From contig JAWQEG010000279.1 of the NCBI GenBank assembly GCA_033782935.1, positions 2,194,001-2,258,000 of the forward strand: a stretch of 64,000 nucleotides of DNA, given 5' to 3'. Below, one piece after another: positions 21,420-34,261 of the stretch; position 1 is the stretch's first letter, and every line of letters begins with the position of its first letter. The translations under genes were made by a program, and so were the position numbers. The notes below the pieces were generated by a model, which was given only the letters and a program-made list of their open reading frames with translations, was not told where the DNA came from and searched no databases. The stretch comes from Petrolisthes cinctipes (taxonomy: Eukaryota > Arthropoda > Malacostraca > Decapoda > Porcellanidae).

Positions 21420-24400
21420 CTAAAAGATCGATTTTCAGTATGTTTTTGGCCTGTATTTTGAAAATACTCTAACACGGAGTAGGCATGTACAGATACCTTC
21501 TGGGACCTCTAAATATCGAATTTTCGGGTGTTTTGGGACTGAATTTGAGATATAAACGGGTACAGAAGATGCATGCACATATCGACTTTTGGGCACCTAA
21601 AAGATCGATTTTCAGTATGTTTTTGGCCTGTATTTTGAAAATACTCTAACACGGAGTAGGCATGTACAGATACCTTCTGGGACCTCTAAATATCGAAATT
21701 TCGGGTGTTTTGAAACGGAATTTGATATATCGATTTTTTGGCACCTAAAATGTCGATTTTTAGCATGTTTTTAGCCTATATTTTGAAAATATTCTAGCAC
21801 TGTGTAGGCATTTACAGATTGCTTCTGGGACCCCAAAATATTGAATTTTCGGGTGTTTTGAGTCTGAATTTGAGATAAAAACGGGTACAGAAGATACATG
21901 CACATATTGACTTTGGGCATCTAAAACATCGATTTTCAGCATGTATTGGGCCTGTATTTTGAAAATTCTCTAACACTGAGTAGGCATGTACAGATTGCTT
22001 CTGGGACCCCAAAATATTGAATTTTCGGGTGTTTTGAGCCTGAATTTGAGATATAAACGGGTACTGAAGATGCATGCACATATCGACTTTTGTGCACCTA
22101 AAAGATCGATTTTCAGTATGTTTTGAGCATGTATTTTGAAAATACTCTAACACGGAGTAGGCATGTACAGATTGCTTCTGGGACCCCTAAATATCGAATT
22201 TTCGGGTGTTTTGGGACTGAATTTGAGATATCGACTTTTTGGCAAATAAAAGATCGATTTTTAGCATGTTTTTAGCCTATATTTTGAAAATATTCTAGCA
22301 CTGAGTAGGCATGTACAGATTGCTTCTGGGACCCCAAAATATTGAATTTTCGGGTGTTTTGAGCCTGAATTTGAGATATAAACGGGTACAGAAGATGCAT
22401 GCACATATCGACTTTTGGGCACCTAAAAGATCGATTTTCAGTATGTTTTTGGCCTGTATTTTGAAAATACTCTAACACTGAGTAGGCATGTACAGATACC
22501 TTCTGGGACCCCTAAATATCGAATTTTCGGGTGTTTTGGGTCTGAATTTGGCACCTAAAAGATCGATTTTTAGCATGATTTTAGCCTATATTTTGAAAAT
22601 ATTCTAGCACTGAGTACAGATTGCTTCTGGGACCCCAAAATATTGAATTTTCGGGTGTTTTGAGCCTGAATTTGAGATATAAACGGGTACAGAAGATACA
22701 TGCACATATTGACTTTGGGCACCAAAAATATCGATTTTCAGCATGTTTTGGGCCTGTATTTTGAAAATACTCTAACACGGAGTAGGCATGTACAGATCGC
22801 TTCTGGGACCCCAAAATATCGAATTTTCGGGTGTTTAGGGCCAGAATTTGAGATATAAAAGGGTACAGAAGATGCATGCACATATTGACTTTGGGCATCT
22901 AAAATATCGATTTTCAGCATGTTTTGGGCCTGTATTTAGAAAATACTCTAACACTGAGAAAGCATGTACAGATTGCTTCTGGGACCCCAAAATATTGAAT
23001 TTTCGGGTGTTTTGAGCCTGAATTTGAGATATAAACGGGTACTGAAGATGCATGCACATATCGACTTTTGTGCACCTAAAAGATCGATTTTTAGTATGTT
23101 TTCAGCATGTATTTTGAAAATACTCTAACACGGAGTAGGCATGTACAGATCGCTTCTGGGACCCCTAAATATCGAATTTTCGGGTGTTTTGGGACTGAAT
23201 TTGAGATATCGACTTTTTGGCACCTAAAATATCGATTTTTAGCATGTTTTTAGCCTATATTTTGAAAATATTTTAGCACTGAGTACTGGGACCCCAAAAT
23301 ATTGAATTTTCGGGTGTTTTGAGCCTGAATTTGAGATATAAACGGGTACAGAAGATACATGCACATATTGACTTTGGGCACCAAAAATATCGATTTTCAG
23401 AATGTTTTGGGCCTGAATTTTGAAAATACTCTAACACGGAGTAGGCATGTACAGATCGCTTCTGGGACCCCAAAATATCGAAATTTCGGGTGTTTAGGGC
23501 CAGAATTTGAGATATAAACGGGTACAGAAGATGCATGCACATATCGACTTTTGGGCACCTAAAAGATCGATTTTCAGTATGTTTTTGGCCTGTATTTTGA
23601 AAATACTCTAACACGGAGTAGGCATGTACAGATACCTTCTGGGACCTCTAAATATCGAATTTTCCGGTGTTTTGGGACTGAATTTGAGATATCGATTTTT
23701 TGGCACCTAAAATGTCGATTTTTAGCATGTTTTTAGCCTATATTTTGAAAATATTCTAGCACTGTGTAGGCATGTACAGATTGCTTCTGGGACCCCAAAG
23801 TATTGAATTTTCGGGTGTTCTGAGCCTGAATTTGAGATATAAACGGGTACAGAAGATACATGCACATATTGACTTTGGGCATCAAAAATATCGATTTTCA
23901 GCATGTTTTGGGCCTGTATTTTGAAAATACTCTAACACTGAGTAGGCATATACAGATTGCTTCTGGGACCCCAAAATATTGAATTTTCGGGTGTTTTGAG
24001 CCTGAATTTGAGATATAAACGGGTACTGAAGATGCATGCACATATCGACTTTTGGGCACCTAAAAGATCGATTTTCAGTATGTTTTTGGCCTGTATTTTG
24101 AAAATACTCTAACACGGAGTAGGCATGTACAGATACCTTCTGGGACCTCTAAATATCGAATTTTCGGGTGTTTTGGGACTGAATTTGAGATATCGATTTT
24201 TTGGCACCTAAAATGTCGATTTTTAGCATGTTTTTAGCCTATATTTTGAAAATATTCTAGCACTGTCTAGGCATATACAGATTGCTTCTGGGACCCCAAA
24301 ATATTGAATTTTCGGGTGTTTTGAGCCTGAATTTGAGATATAAACGGGTACAGAAGATACATGCACATATTGACTTTTGGCATCTAAAATATCGATTTTC

Positions 24401-26367
24401 AGCATGTTTTGGGCCTGTATTTTGAAAATACTCTAACACTGAGTAGGCATGTACAGATTGCTTCTGGGACCCCAAAATATTGAATTTTCGGGTGTTTTGA
24501 GCCTGAATTTGAGATATAAACGGGTACTGAAGATGCATGCACATATCGACTTTTGTGCACCTAAAAGATCGATTTTCAGTATGTTTTGAGCATGTATTTT
24601 GAAAATACTCTAAAACGGAGTAGGCATGTACAGATCGCTTCTGGGACCCCTAAATATCGAATTTTCGGGTGTTTTGGGACTGAATTTGAGATATCGACTT
24701 TTTGGCACCTAAAAGATCGATTTTTAGTATGTTTTTAGCCTATATTTTGAAAATATTCTAGCACTGAGTAGGCATGTACATATTGCTTCTGGGACCCCAA
24801 AATATTGAATTTTCGGGTGTTTTGAGCCTGAATTTGAGATATAAACGGGTACAGAAGATACATGCACATATTGACTTTGGGCACCAAAAATATTGATTTT
24901 CAGCATGTTTTGGGCCTGAATTTTGAAAATACTCTAACACGGAGTAGGCATGTACAGATACCTTCTGGGACCTCTAAATATCGAATTTTCGGGTGTTTTG
25001 GGACTGAATTTGAGATATCGATTTTTTGGCACCTAAAATGTCGATTTTTAGCATGTTTTTAGCCTATATTTTGAAAATATTCTAGCACAGTACAAATTGC
25101 TTCTGGGACCCCAAAATATTGAATTTTCGGGTGTTTTGAGCCTGAATTCGAGATATAAATGGGTACAGAAGATACATGCACATATTGACTTTGGGCATCT
25201 AAAATATCGATTTTCAGTATGTTTTGGGCCTGTATTTTGAAAATACTCTAACACTGAGTAGGCATGTACAGATTGCTTCTGGGACCCCAAAATATTGAAT
25301 TTTCGGGTGTTTTGAGCCTGAATTTGAGATATAAACGGGTACTGAAGATGAGTGCACATATCGACTTTTGTGCACCTAAAAGATCGATTTTCAGTATGTT
25401 TTGAGCATGTATTTTGAAAATACTCTAAAACGGAGTAGGCATGTACAGATCGCTTCTGGGACCCCTAAATATCGAATTTTCGGGGGTTTTGGGACTGAAT
25501 TTGAGATATCGACTTTTTGACACCTAAAAGATCGATTTTTAGCATGTTTTTAGACTATATTTTGAAAATATTCTAACACTGTACAGATTGCTTCTGGGAC
25601 ACCAAAATATTGAATTTTCGGGTGTTTTGAGCCTGAATTTGAGATATAAACGGGTACAGAAGATATATTCATATATTGACTTTGGGCATCTAAAATATCG
25701 ATTTTCAGCATGTTTTGGGCCTGTATTTTGAAAATACTCTAACACTGAGTAGGCATGTACAGATTGCTTCTGGGACCCCAAAATATTGAATTTTCGGGTG
25801 TTTTGAGCCTGAATTTGAGATATAAACGGGTACTGAAGATGCATGCACATATCGACTTTTGTGCACCTAAAAGATCGATTTTCAGTATGTTTTGAGCATG
25901 TATTTTGAAAATACTCTAACACGGAGTAGGCATGTACAGATCGCTTCTGGGACCCCTAAATATCGAATTTTCGGGGGTTTTGGGACTGAATTTGAGATAT
26001 CGACTTTTTGGCACTTGAAAGATCGATTTTTAGCATGTTTTTAGCCTATATTTTGAAAATATTCTAGCACTGTGTAGGCATGTACAGATTGCTTCTGGGA
26101 CCCCAAAATATTGAATTTTCGGGTGTTTTGAGCCTGAATTTGAGATATAAACGGGTACAGAAGATACATGCACATATTGACTTTGGGCACCAAAAATATC
26201 GATTTTCAGCATGTTTTGGGCCTGAATTTTGAAAATACTCTAACACGGAGTAGGCATGTACAGATCGCTTCTGGGACCCCAAAATATCGAATTTTCGTGT
26301 GTTTAGGGCCAGAATTTGAGATATAAACGGGTGCAGAAGATGCATGCACATATCGACTTTTGGGCAC
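21420..26367. repeat. Long higher-order repeat, copy 2 (4948 bp)
   Basis: Second copy. It aligns to copy 1 at offset 6117 until about 24208, then 5439 after loss of the 678-bp segment, then 4948 after loss of the 490-bp segment near 26015-26060. It shares changes with copy 3 that copy 1 lacks: GATAAAAACGGG near 21875 and CGAAATTTCGGG near 21696 and 23480. Copies 2 and 3 are thus closer to each other than to copy 1. Confidence 0.93.
22423..22554 (+). repeat. Short monomer with 16-bp deletion (copy 2)
   Basis: Same 132-bp variant, 6117 bp after the first. Identical junction TCTGAATTTGGCACC, so the deletion predates the duplication. Confidence 0.88.
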
Positions 26368-27370
26368 CTAAAAGATCGATTTTCAGTATGTTTTTGGCCT
26401 GTATTTTGAAAATACTCTAACACGGAGTAGGCATGTACAGATACCTTCTGGGACCTCTAAATATCGAATTTTCGGGTGTTTTGGGACTGAATTTGAGATA
26501 TAAACGGGTACAGAAGATGCATGCACATATCGACTTTTGGGCACCTAAAAGATCGATTTTCAGTATGTTTTTGGCCTGTATTTTGAAAATACTCTAACAC
26601 GGAGTAGGCATGTACAGATACCTTCTGGGACCTCTAAATATCGAAATTTCGGGTGTTTTGAAACGGAATTTGATATATCGATTTTTTGGCACCTAAAATG
26701 TCGATTTTTAGCATGTTTTTAGCCTATATTTTGAAAATATTCTAGCACTGTGTAGGCATTTACAGATTGCTTCTGGGACCCCAAAATATTGAATTTTCGG
26801 GTGTTTTGAGTCTGAATTTGAGATAAAAACGGGTACAGAAGATACATGCACATATTGACTTTGGGCATCTAAAACATCGATTTTCAGCATGTATTGGGCC
26901 TGTATTTTGAAAATTCTCTAACACTGAGTAGGCATGTACAGATTGCTTCTGGGACCCCAAAATATTGAATTTTCGGGTGTTTTGAGCCTGAATTTGAGAT
27001 ATAAACGGGTACTGAAGATGCATGCACATATCGACTTTTGTGCACCTAAAAGATCGATTTTCAGTATGTTTTGAGCATGTATTTTGAAAATACTCTAACA
27101 CGGAGTAGGCATGTACAGATTGCTTCTGGGACCCCTAAATATCGAATTTTCGGGTGTTTTGGGACTGAATTTGAGATATCGACTTTTTGGCAAATAAAAG
27201 ATCGATTTTTAGCATGTTTTTAGCCTATATTTTGAAAATATTCTAGCACTGAGTAGGCATGTACAGATTGCTTCTGGGACCCCAAAATATTGAATTTTCG
27301 GGTGTTTTGAGCCTGAATTTGAGATATAAACGGGTACAGAAGATGCATGCACATATCGACTTTTGGGCAC

Positions 27371-27502
27371 CTAAAAGATCGATTTTCAGTATGTTTTTGG
27401 CCTGTATTTTGAAAATACTCTAACACTGAGTAGGCATGTACAGATACCTTCTGGGACCCCTAAATATCGAATTTTCGGGTGTTTTGGGTCTGAATTTGGC
27501 AC
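27371..27502 (+). repeat. Short monomer with 16-bp deletion (copy 3)
   Basis: Same 132-bp variant, 4948 bp after copy 2, with the identical TTTG junction. Confidence 0.88.
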
Positions 27503-28654
27503 CTAAAAGATCGATTTTTAGCATGATTTTAGCCTATATTTTGAAAATATTCTAGCACTGAGTACAGATTGCTTCTGGGACCCCAAAATATTGAATTTTC
27601 GGGTGTTTTGAGTCTGAATTTGAGATATAAACGGGTACAGAAGATACATGCACATATTGACTTTGAGCACCAAAAATATCGATTTTCAGCATGTTTTGGG
27701 CCTGAATTTTGAAAATACTCTAACACGGAGTAGGCATGTACAGATCGCTTCTGGGACCCCAAAATATCGAATTTTCGGGTGTTTAGGGCCAGAATTTGAG
27801 ATATAAAAGGGTACAGAAGATGCATGCACATATTGACTTTGGGCATCTAAAATATCGATTTTCAGCATGTTTTGGGCCTGTATTTAGAAAATACTCTAAC
27901 ACTGAGAAAGCATGTACAGATTGCTTCTGGGACCCCAAAATATTGAATTTTCGGGTGTTTTGAGCCTGAATTTGAGATATAAACGGGTACTGAAGATGCA
28001 TGCACATATCGACTTTTGTGCACCTAAAAGATCGATTTTTAGTATGTTTTCAGCATGTATTTTGAAAATACTCTAACACGGAGTAGGCATGTACAGATCG
28101 CTTCTGGGACCCCTAAATATCGAATTTTCGGGTGTTTTGGGACTGAATTTGAGATATCGACTTTTTGGCACCTAAAATATCGATTTTTAGCATGTTTTTA
28201 GCCTATATTTTGAAAATATTTTAGCACTGAGTACTGGGACCCCAAAATATTGAATTTTCGGGTGTTTTGAGCCTGAATTTGAGATATAAACGGGTACAGA
28301 AGATACATGCACATATTGACTTTGGGCACCAAAAATATCGATTTTCAGCATGTTTTGGGCCTGAATTTTGAAAATACTCTAACACGGAGTAGGCATGTAC
28401 AGATCGCTTCTGGGACCCCAAAATATCGAAATTTCGGGTGTTTAGGGCCAGAATTTGAGATATAAACGGGTACAGAAGATGCATGCACATATCGACTTTT
28501 GGGCACCTAAAAGATCGATTTTCAGTATGTTTTTGGCCTGTATTTTGAAAATACTCTAACACGGAGTAGGCATGTACAGATACCTTCTGGGACCTCTAAA
28601 TATCGAATTTTCCGGTGTTTTGGGACTGAATTTGAGATATCGATTTTTTGGCAC

Positions 28655-28830
28655 CTAAAATGTCGATTTTTAGCATGTTTTTAGCCTATATTTTGAAAAT
28701 ATTCTAGCACTGTGTAGGCATGTACAGATTGCTTCTGGGACCCCAAAGTATTGAATTTTCGGGTGTTCTGAGCCTGAATTTGAGATATAAACGGGTACAG
28801 AAGATACATGCACATATTGACTTTGGGCAC
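28655..28830 (+). repeat. Chimeric B monomer marking a 1002-bp loss
   Basis: The left part has CCCCAAAGTATTG and GTTCTGAGCCTG, private marks of the B monomer at 23707-23882. Its right boundary reads GGGCACCAAAAATATTGATT, as after the B monomer at 24709-24884. The switch lies between about 28775 and 28832. The two parents are 1002 bp apart, exactly one inferred hexamer. Confidence 0.87.
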
Positions 28831-29997
28831 CAAAAATATTGATTTTCAGCATGTTTTGGGCCTGAATTTTGAAAATACTCTAACACGGAGTAGGCATGTA
28901 CAGATACCTTCTGGGACCTCTAAATATCGAATTTTCGGGTGTTTTGGGACTGAATTTGAGATATCGATTTTTTGGCACCTAAAATGTCGATTTTTAGCAT
29001 GTTTTTAGCCTATATTTTGAAAATATTCTAGCACAGTACAAATTGCTTCTGGGACCCCAAAATATTGAATTTTCGGGTGTTTTGAGCCTGAATTCGAGAT
29101 ATAAATGGGTACAGAAGATACATGCACATATTGACTTTGGGCATCTAAAATATCGATTTTCAGTATGTTTTGGGCCTGTATTTTGAAAATACTCTAACAC
29201 TGAGTAGGCATGTACAGATTGCTTCTGGGACCCCAAAATATTGAATTTTCGGGTGTTTTGAGCCTGAATTTGAGATATAAACGGGTACTGAAGATGAGTG
29301 CACATATTGACTTTGGGCATCTAAAATATCGATTTTCAGTATGTTTTGGGCCTGTATTATGAAAATACTCTAACACTGAGTAGGCATGTACAGATTGCTT
29401 CTGGGACCCCAAAATATTGAATTTTTGGGTGTTTTGAGCCTGAATTTGAGATATAAACGGGTATAGAAGATGCATGCACATATTGACTTTGGGCATCTAA
29501 AATATCGATTTTCTGCATGTTTTGGGCCTGTATTATGAAAATACTCTAACACTGAGTAGGCATGTACAGATTGCTTCTGGGACCCCAAAATATTGAATTT
29601 TCGGGTGTTTTGAGCCTGAATTCGAGATATAAACGGGTACAGAAGATACATGCACATATTGACTTTGGGCACCAAAAATATCGATTTTCAATATGTTTTG
29701 AGCATGTATTTTGAAAATACTCTAACACGGAGTAGGCATGTACAGATCGCTTCTGGGACCCCTAAATATCGAATTTTCGGGTGTTTTGGGACTGAATTTG
29801 AGATATCGACTTTTTGGCACCTAAAAGATCGATTTTTAGCATGTTTTTAGCCTATATTTTGAAAATATTCTAGCACTGTGAAGGCATGTACAGATCGCTT
29901 CTGGGACCCCAAAATATCGAATTTTCGTGTGTTTAGGGCCAGAATTTGAGATATAAACGGGTGCAGAAGATGCATGCACATATCGACTTTTGGGCAC

Positions 29998-31147
29998 CTA
30001 AAAGATCGATTTTCAGTATGTTTTTGGCCTGTATTTTGAAAATACTCTAACACAGAGTAGGCATGTACAGATACCTTCTGGGACCTCTAAATATCGAATT
30101 TTCGGGTGTTTTGTGACTGAATTTGAGATATCGATTTTTTGGCACCTAAAATGTCGATTTTTAGCATGTTTTTAGCCTATATTTTGAAAATATTCTAGCA
30201 CTGTGAAGGCATGTACAGATTGCTTCTGGGACCCCAAAATATTGAATTTTCGGGTGTTTTGAGCCTGAATTTGAGATATAAACGGGTACAGAAGATACAT
30301 GCACATATTGACTTTGGGCATCTAAAATATCGATTTTCAGCATGTTTTGGGCCTGTATTTTGAAAATACTCTAACACTGAGTAGGCATGTACAGATTGCT
30401 TCTGGGACCCCAAAATATTGAATTTTCGGGTGTTTTGAGCCTGAATTTGAGATATAAACGGGTACAGAAGATGCATGCACATATCGACTTTTGTGCACCT
30501 AAAAGATTGATTTTTAGTATGTTTTGAGCATGTATTTTGAAAATACTCTAACACGGAGTAGGCATGTACAGATCGCTTCTGGGACCCCTAAATATCGAAT
30601 TTTCGGGTGTTTTGGGACTGAATTTGAGATATCGATTTTTTGGCACCTAAAATGTCGATTTTTAGCATCTTTTTAGCCTATATTTTGAAAATATTCTAGC
30701 ACTGAGTAGGCATGTACAGATTGCTTCTGGGACCCCAAAATATTGAATTTTCGGGTGTTTTGAGCCTGAATTTGAGATATAAAAGGGTACAGAAGATACA
30801 TGCACATATTGACTTTGGGCACCAAAAATATCGATTTTCAGCATGTTTTGGGCCTGAATTTTGAAAATACTCTAACACGGAGTAGGCATGTACAGATACC
30901 TTCTGGGACCTCTAAATATCGAATTTTCGGGTGTTTTGGGACTGAATTTGAGATATCGATTTTTTGGCACCTAAAATGTCGATTTTTAGCATGTTTTTAG
31001 CCTATATTTTGAAAATATTCTAGCACTGTGTAGGCATGTACAGATTGCTTCTGGGACCCCAAAATATTGAATTTTCGGGTGTTTTGAGCCTGAATTTGAG
31101 ATATAAACGGGTACTGAAGATGCATGCACATATCGACTTTTGTGCAC
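29998..31147. repeat. Linker run of seven monomers
   Basis: S2 29998-30145, B 30146-30321, D 30322-30498, S1 30499-30646, B 30647-30822, C/S2 hybrid 30823-30970 and a B/D hybrid 30971-31147. It separates the long HOR family on the left from the mosaic on the right. Private marks include CTGTGAAGGCATG near 30201, AGCATCTTTTTAGCC near 30665 and ATAAAAGGGTAC near 30779. Confidence 0.8.
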
Positions 31148-32675
31148 CTAAAAGATCGATATTCAGTATGTTTTGAGCATGTATTTTGAAAATACTCTAA
31201 CACGGAGTAGGCATGTACAGATCGCTTCTGGGACCCCTAAATATCGAATTTTCGGATGTTTTGGGACTGAATTTGAGATATCGACTTTTTGGCACCTAAA
31301 AGATCGATTTTTAGCATGTTTTTAGCCTATATTTTGAAAATATTCTAGCACTGAGTAGGCATGTACAGATTGCTTCTGGGACCCGAAAATATTGAATTTT
31401 CGGGTGTTTTGAGCCTGAATTTGAGATATAAACGGGTACAGAAGATACATGCACATATTGACTTTGGGCATCTAAAATATCGATTTTCATCATGTTTTGG
31501 GCCTGTTTTTTGAAAATACTCTAACACTGAGTAGGCATGTACAGATTGCTTCTTGGACCCCAAAATATTGAATTTTCGAGTGTTTTGAGCCTGAATTTGA
31601 GATATAAACGGGTACAGAAGATGCATGCACATATCGACTTTTGTGCACCTAAAAGATTGATTTTTAGTATGTTTTGAGCATGTATTTTGAAAATACTCTA
31701 ACACGGAGTAGGCATGTACAGATCGCTTCTGGGACCCCTAAATATCGAATTTTCGGGTGTTTTGGGACTGAATTTGAGATATCGATTTTTTGGCACCTAA
31801 AATGTCGATTTTTAGCATGTTTTTAGCCTATATTTTGAAAATATTCTAGCACTGAGTAGGCATGTACAGATTGCTTCTGGGACCCCAAAATATTGAATTT
31901 TCGGGTGTTTTGAGCCTGAATTTGAGATATAAACGGGTACAGAAGATACATGCACATATTGACTTTGGGCACCAAAAATATCGATTTTCAGCATGTTTTG
32001 GGCCTGAATTTTGAAAATACTCTAACACGGAGTAGGCATGTACAGATACCTACTGGGACCTCTAAATATCGAATTTTCGGGTGTTTTGGGACTGAATTTG
32101 AGATATCGATTTTTTGGCACCTAAAATGTCGATTTTTAGCATGTTTTTAGCCTATAGTTTGAAAATATTCTAGCACTGTGTAGGCATGTGCAGATTGCTT
32201 CTGGGACCCCAAAATATTGAATTTTCGGGTGTTTTGAGCCTGAATTTGAGATATAAACGGGTACAGAAGATACATGCACATATTGACTTTGGGCATCTAA
32301 AATATCGATTTTCATCATGTTTTGGGCCTGTTTTTTGAAAATACTCTAACACTGAGTAGGCATGTACAGATTGCTTCTGGGACCCCAAAATATTGAATTT
32401 TCGGGTGTTTTGAGCCTGAATTTGAGATATAAACGGGTACTGAAGATGCATGCACATATCGACTTTTGGGCACCTAAAAGATCGATTTTCAGTATGTTTT
32501 AGGCCTGTATTTTGAAAATACTCTAACACGGAGTAGGCATGTACAGATACCTTCTGGGACCTCTAAATATCGAATTTTCGGGTGTTTTGGGACTGAATTT
32601 GGGATATCGATTTTTTGGCACCTATAATGTCGATTTTTAGCATGTTTTTAGCCTATATTTTGAAAATATTCTAGC
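31148..32675. repeat. Segment duplicated at 3114-bp spacing, copy 1
   Basis: Matches 34262-35789. Shared private marks are TTCGGATGTTTTGGG (about 31252), GGGACCCGAAAATATTG (about 31379), TCATCATGTTTTGGGCCTG with TGTTTTTTGAAAATAC (about 31487 and 32310) and GCTTCTTGGACC (about 31549). Homology ends in a B monomer: this copy has CACTGTGTAGG, while the other has TACTGTACAGATTG. Confidence 0.87.
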
Positions 32676-34060
32676 ACTGTGTAGGCATGTACAGATTGCT
32701 TCTGGGACCCCAAAATATTGAATTTTCGGGTGTTTTGAGCCTGAACTTGAGATATAAACGGGTACTGAAGATGCATGCACATATCGACTTTTGTGCACCT
32801 AGAAGATCGATTTTCAGTATGTTTTGAGCATGTATTTTGAAAATACTCTAACACGGAGTAGGCATGTACAGATCGCTTCTGGGACCCCTAAATATCGAGT
32901 TTTCGAGTGTTTTGAGACTGAATTTGAGATATCGACTTTTTGGCACTTAAAAGATCGATTTTTAGCATGTTTTTAGCCTATATTTTGAAAATATTCTAGC
33001 ACTGTACAGATTGCTTCTGGGACCCCAAAATATTGAATTTTCGGGTGTTTAGGGCCAGAATTTGAGATATAAACGGGTACAGAAGATGCATGCACATATC
33101 GACTTTTGGGAACCTAAAAGATCGATTTTCAGTATGTTTTGGCCTGTATTTTGAAAATACTCTAACACGGAGTAGGCATGTACAGATACCTTCTGGGACC
33201 TCTAAATATCGAATTTTTGGGTGTTTTGGGACTGAATTTGAGATATTGATTTTTTGGCACATAAAATGTCGATTTTTAGCATGTTTTTAGCCTATATTTT
33301 GAAAATATTCTAGCACTGTGTAGGCATGTACAGATTGCTTCTGGGACCCCAAAATATTGAATTTTCGGGTGTTTTGAGCCTGAATTTGAGATATAAACGG
33401 GTACAGAAGATACATGCTCATATTGACTTTGGGCACCAAAAATATCGATTTTTAGCATGTTTTGGGCCTGAATTTTGAAAATACTCTAACACGGAGTAAG
33501 CATGTACAGATACCTTCTGGGACCTCTAAATATCGAATTTTCGGGTGTTTTGGGACTGAATTTGAGATATCGATTTTTTGTCACCTAAAATGTCGATTTT
33601 TAGCATGTTTTTAGCCTATATTTTGAAAATATTCTAGCACTGTGTAGGCATGTACAGATTGCTTCTGGGACCCCAAAATATTGAATTTTCGGGTGTTTTG
33701 AGCCTGAATTTGAGATATAAACGGGTACAGAAGATACATGCTCATATTGATTTTGGGCACCAAAAATATCGATTTTTAGCATGTTTTGGGCCTGAATTTT
33801 GAAAATACTCTAACACGGAGTAGGCATGTACAGATACCTTCTGGGACCTCTAAATATCGAATTTTCGGGTGTTTTGGGACTGAATTTGTGATATAGATTT
33901 TTTGGCACCTAAAATGTCGATTTTTAGCATGTTTTTAGCCTATATTTTGAAAATATTCTAGCACTGTGTAGGCATGTACAGATTGCTTCTGGGACCCCAA
34001 AATATTGAATTTTCGGGTGTTTTGAGCCTGAATTTGAGATATAAACGGGTACAGAAGATA
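32435..34060. repeat. Segment repeated at 6040-bp spacing, copy 1
   Basis: Aligns to about 38475-40100. Shared marks are GGCACCTATAATGTCG (about 32618), GCCTGAACTTGAG (about 32740), CACCTAGAAGATCG (about 32796), TCGAGTTTTCGAGTG (about 32895), TTTGGGAACC (about 33106), GGCACATAAAATG (about 33255) and ACATGCTCATATTGA (about 33412). Ends are approximate. Monomers are S2, B/D-like, S1, B and several C/S2-type dimers. Confidence 0.82.
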
Positions 34061-34261
34061 CATGCACATATTGACTTTGGGCATCTAAAATATCGATTTT
34101 CATCATGTTTTGGGCCTGTTTTTTGAAAATACTCTAACACTGAGTAGGCATGTACAGATTGCTTCTGGGACCCCAAAATATTGAATTTTCGGGTGTTTTG
34201 AGCCTGAATTTGAGATATAAACGGGTACTGAAGATGCATGCACATATCGACTTTTGTGCAC

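Larger units (their letters stand above)
26368..29997. repeat. Long higher-order repeat, copy 3 (3630 bp)
   Basis: Third copy. It aligns to copy 2 at offset 4948 up to a chimeric B monomer at 28655-28830, then at 3946, a loss of 1002 bp (six monomers). Near 29300 the alignment switches again. About 29400-29870 matches about 20640-21116 of copy 1 at offset 8754, including GAATTTTTGGGTG, GGGTATAGAAG and TTTTCTGCATG. That is the segment missing from copy 2. A further join near 29875-29930 leads to the shared unit end. Confidence 0.9.
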
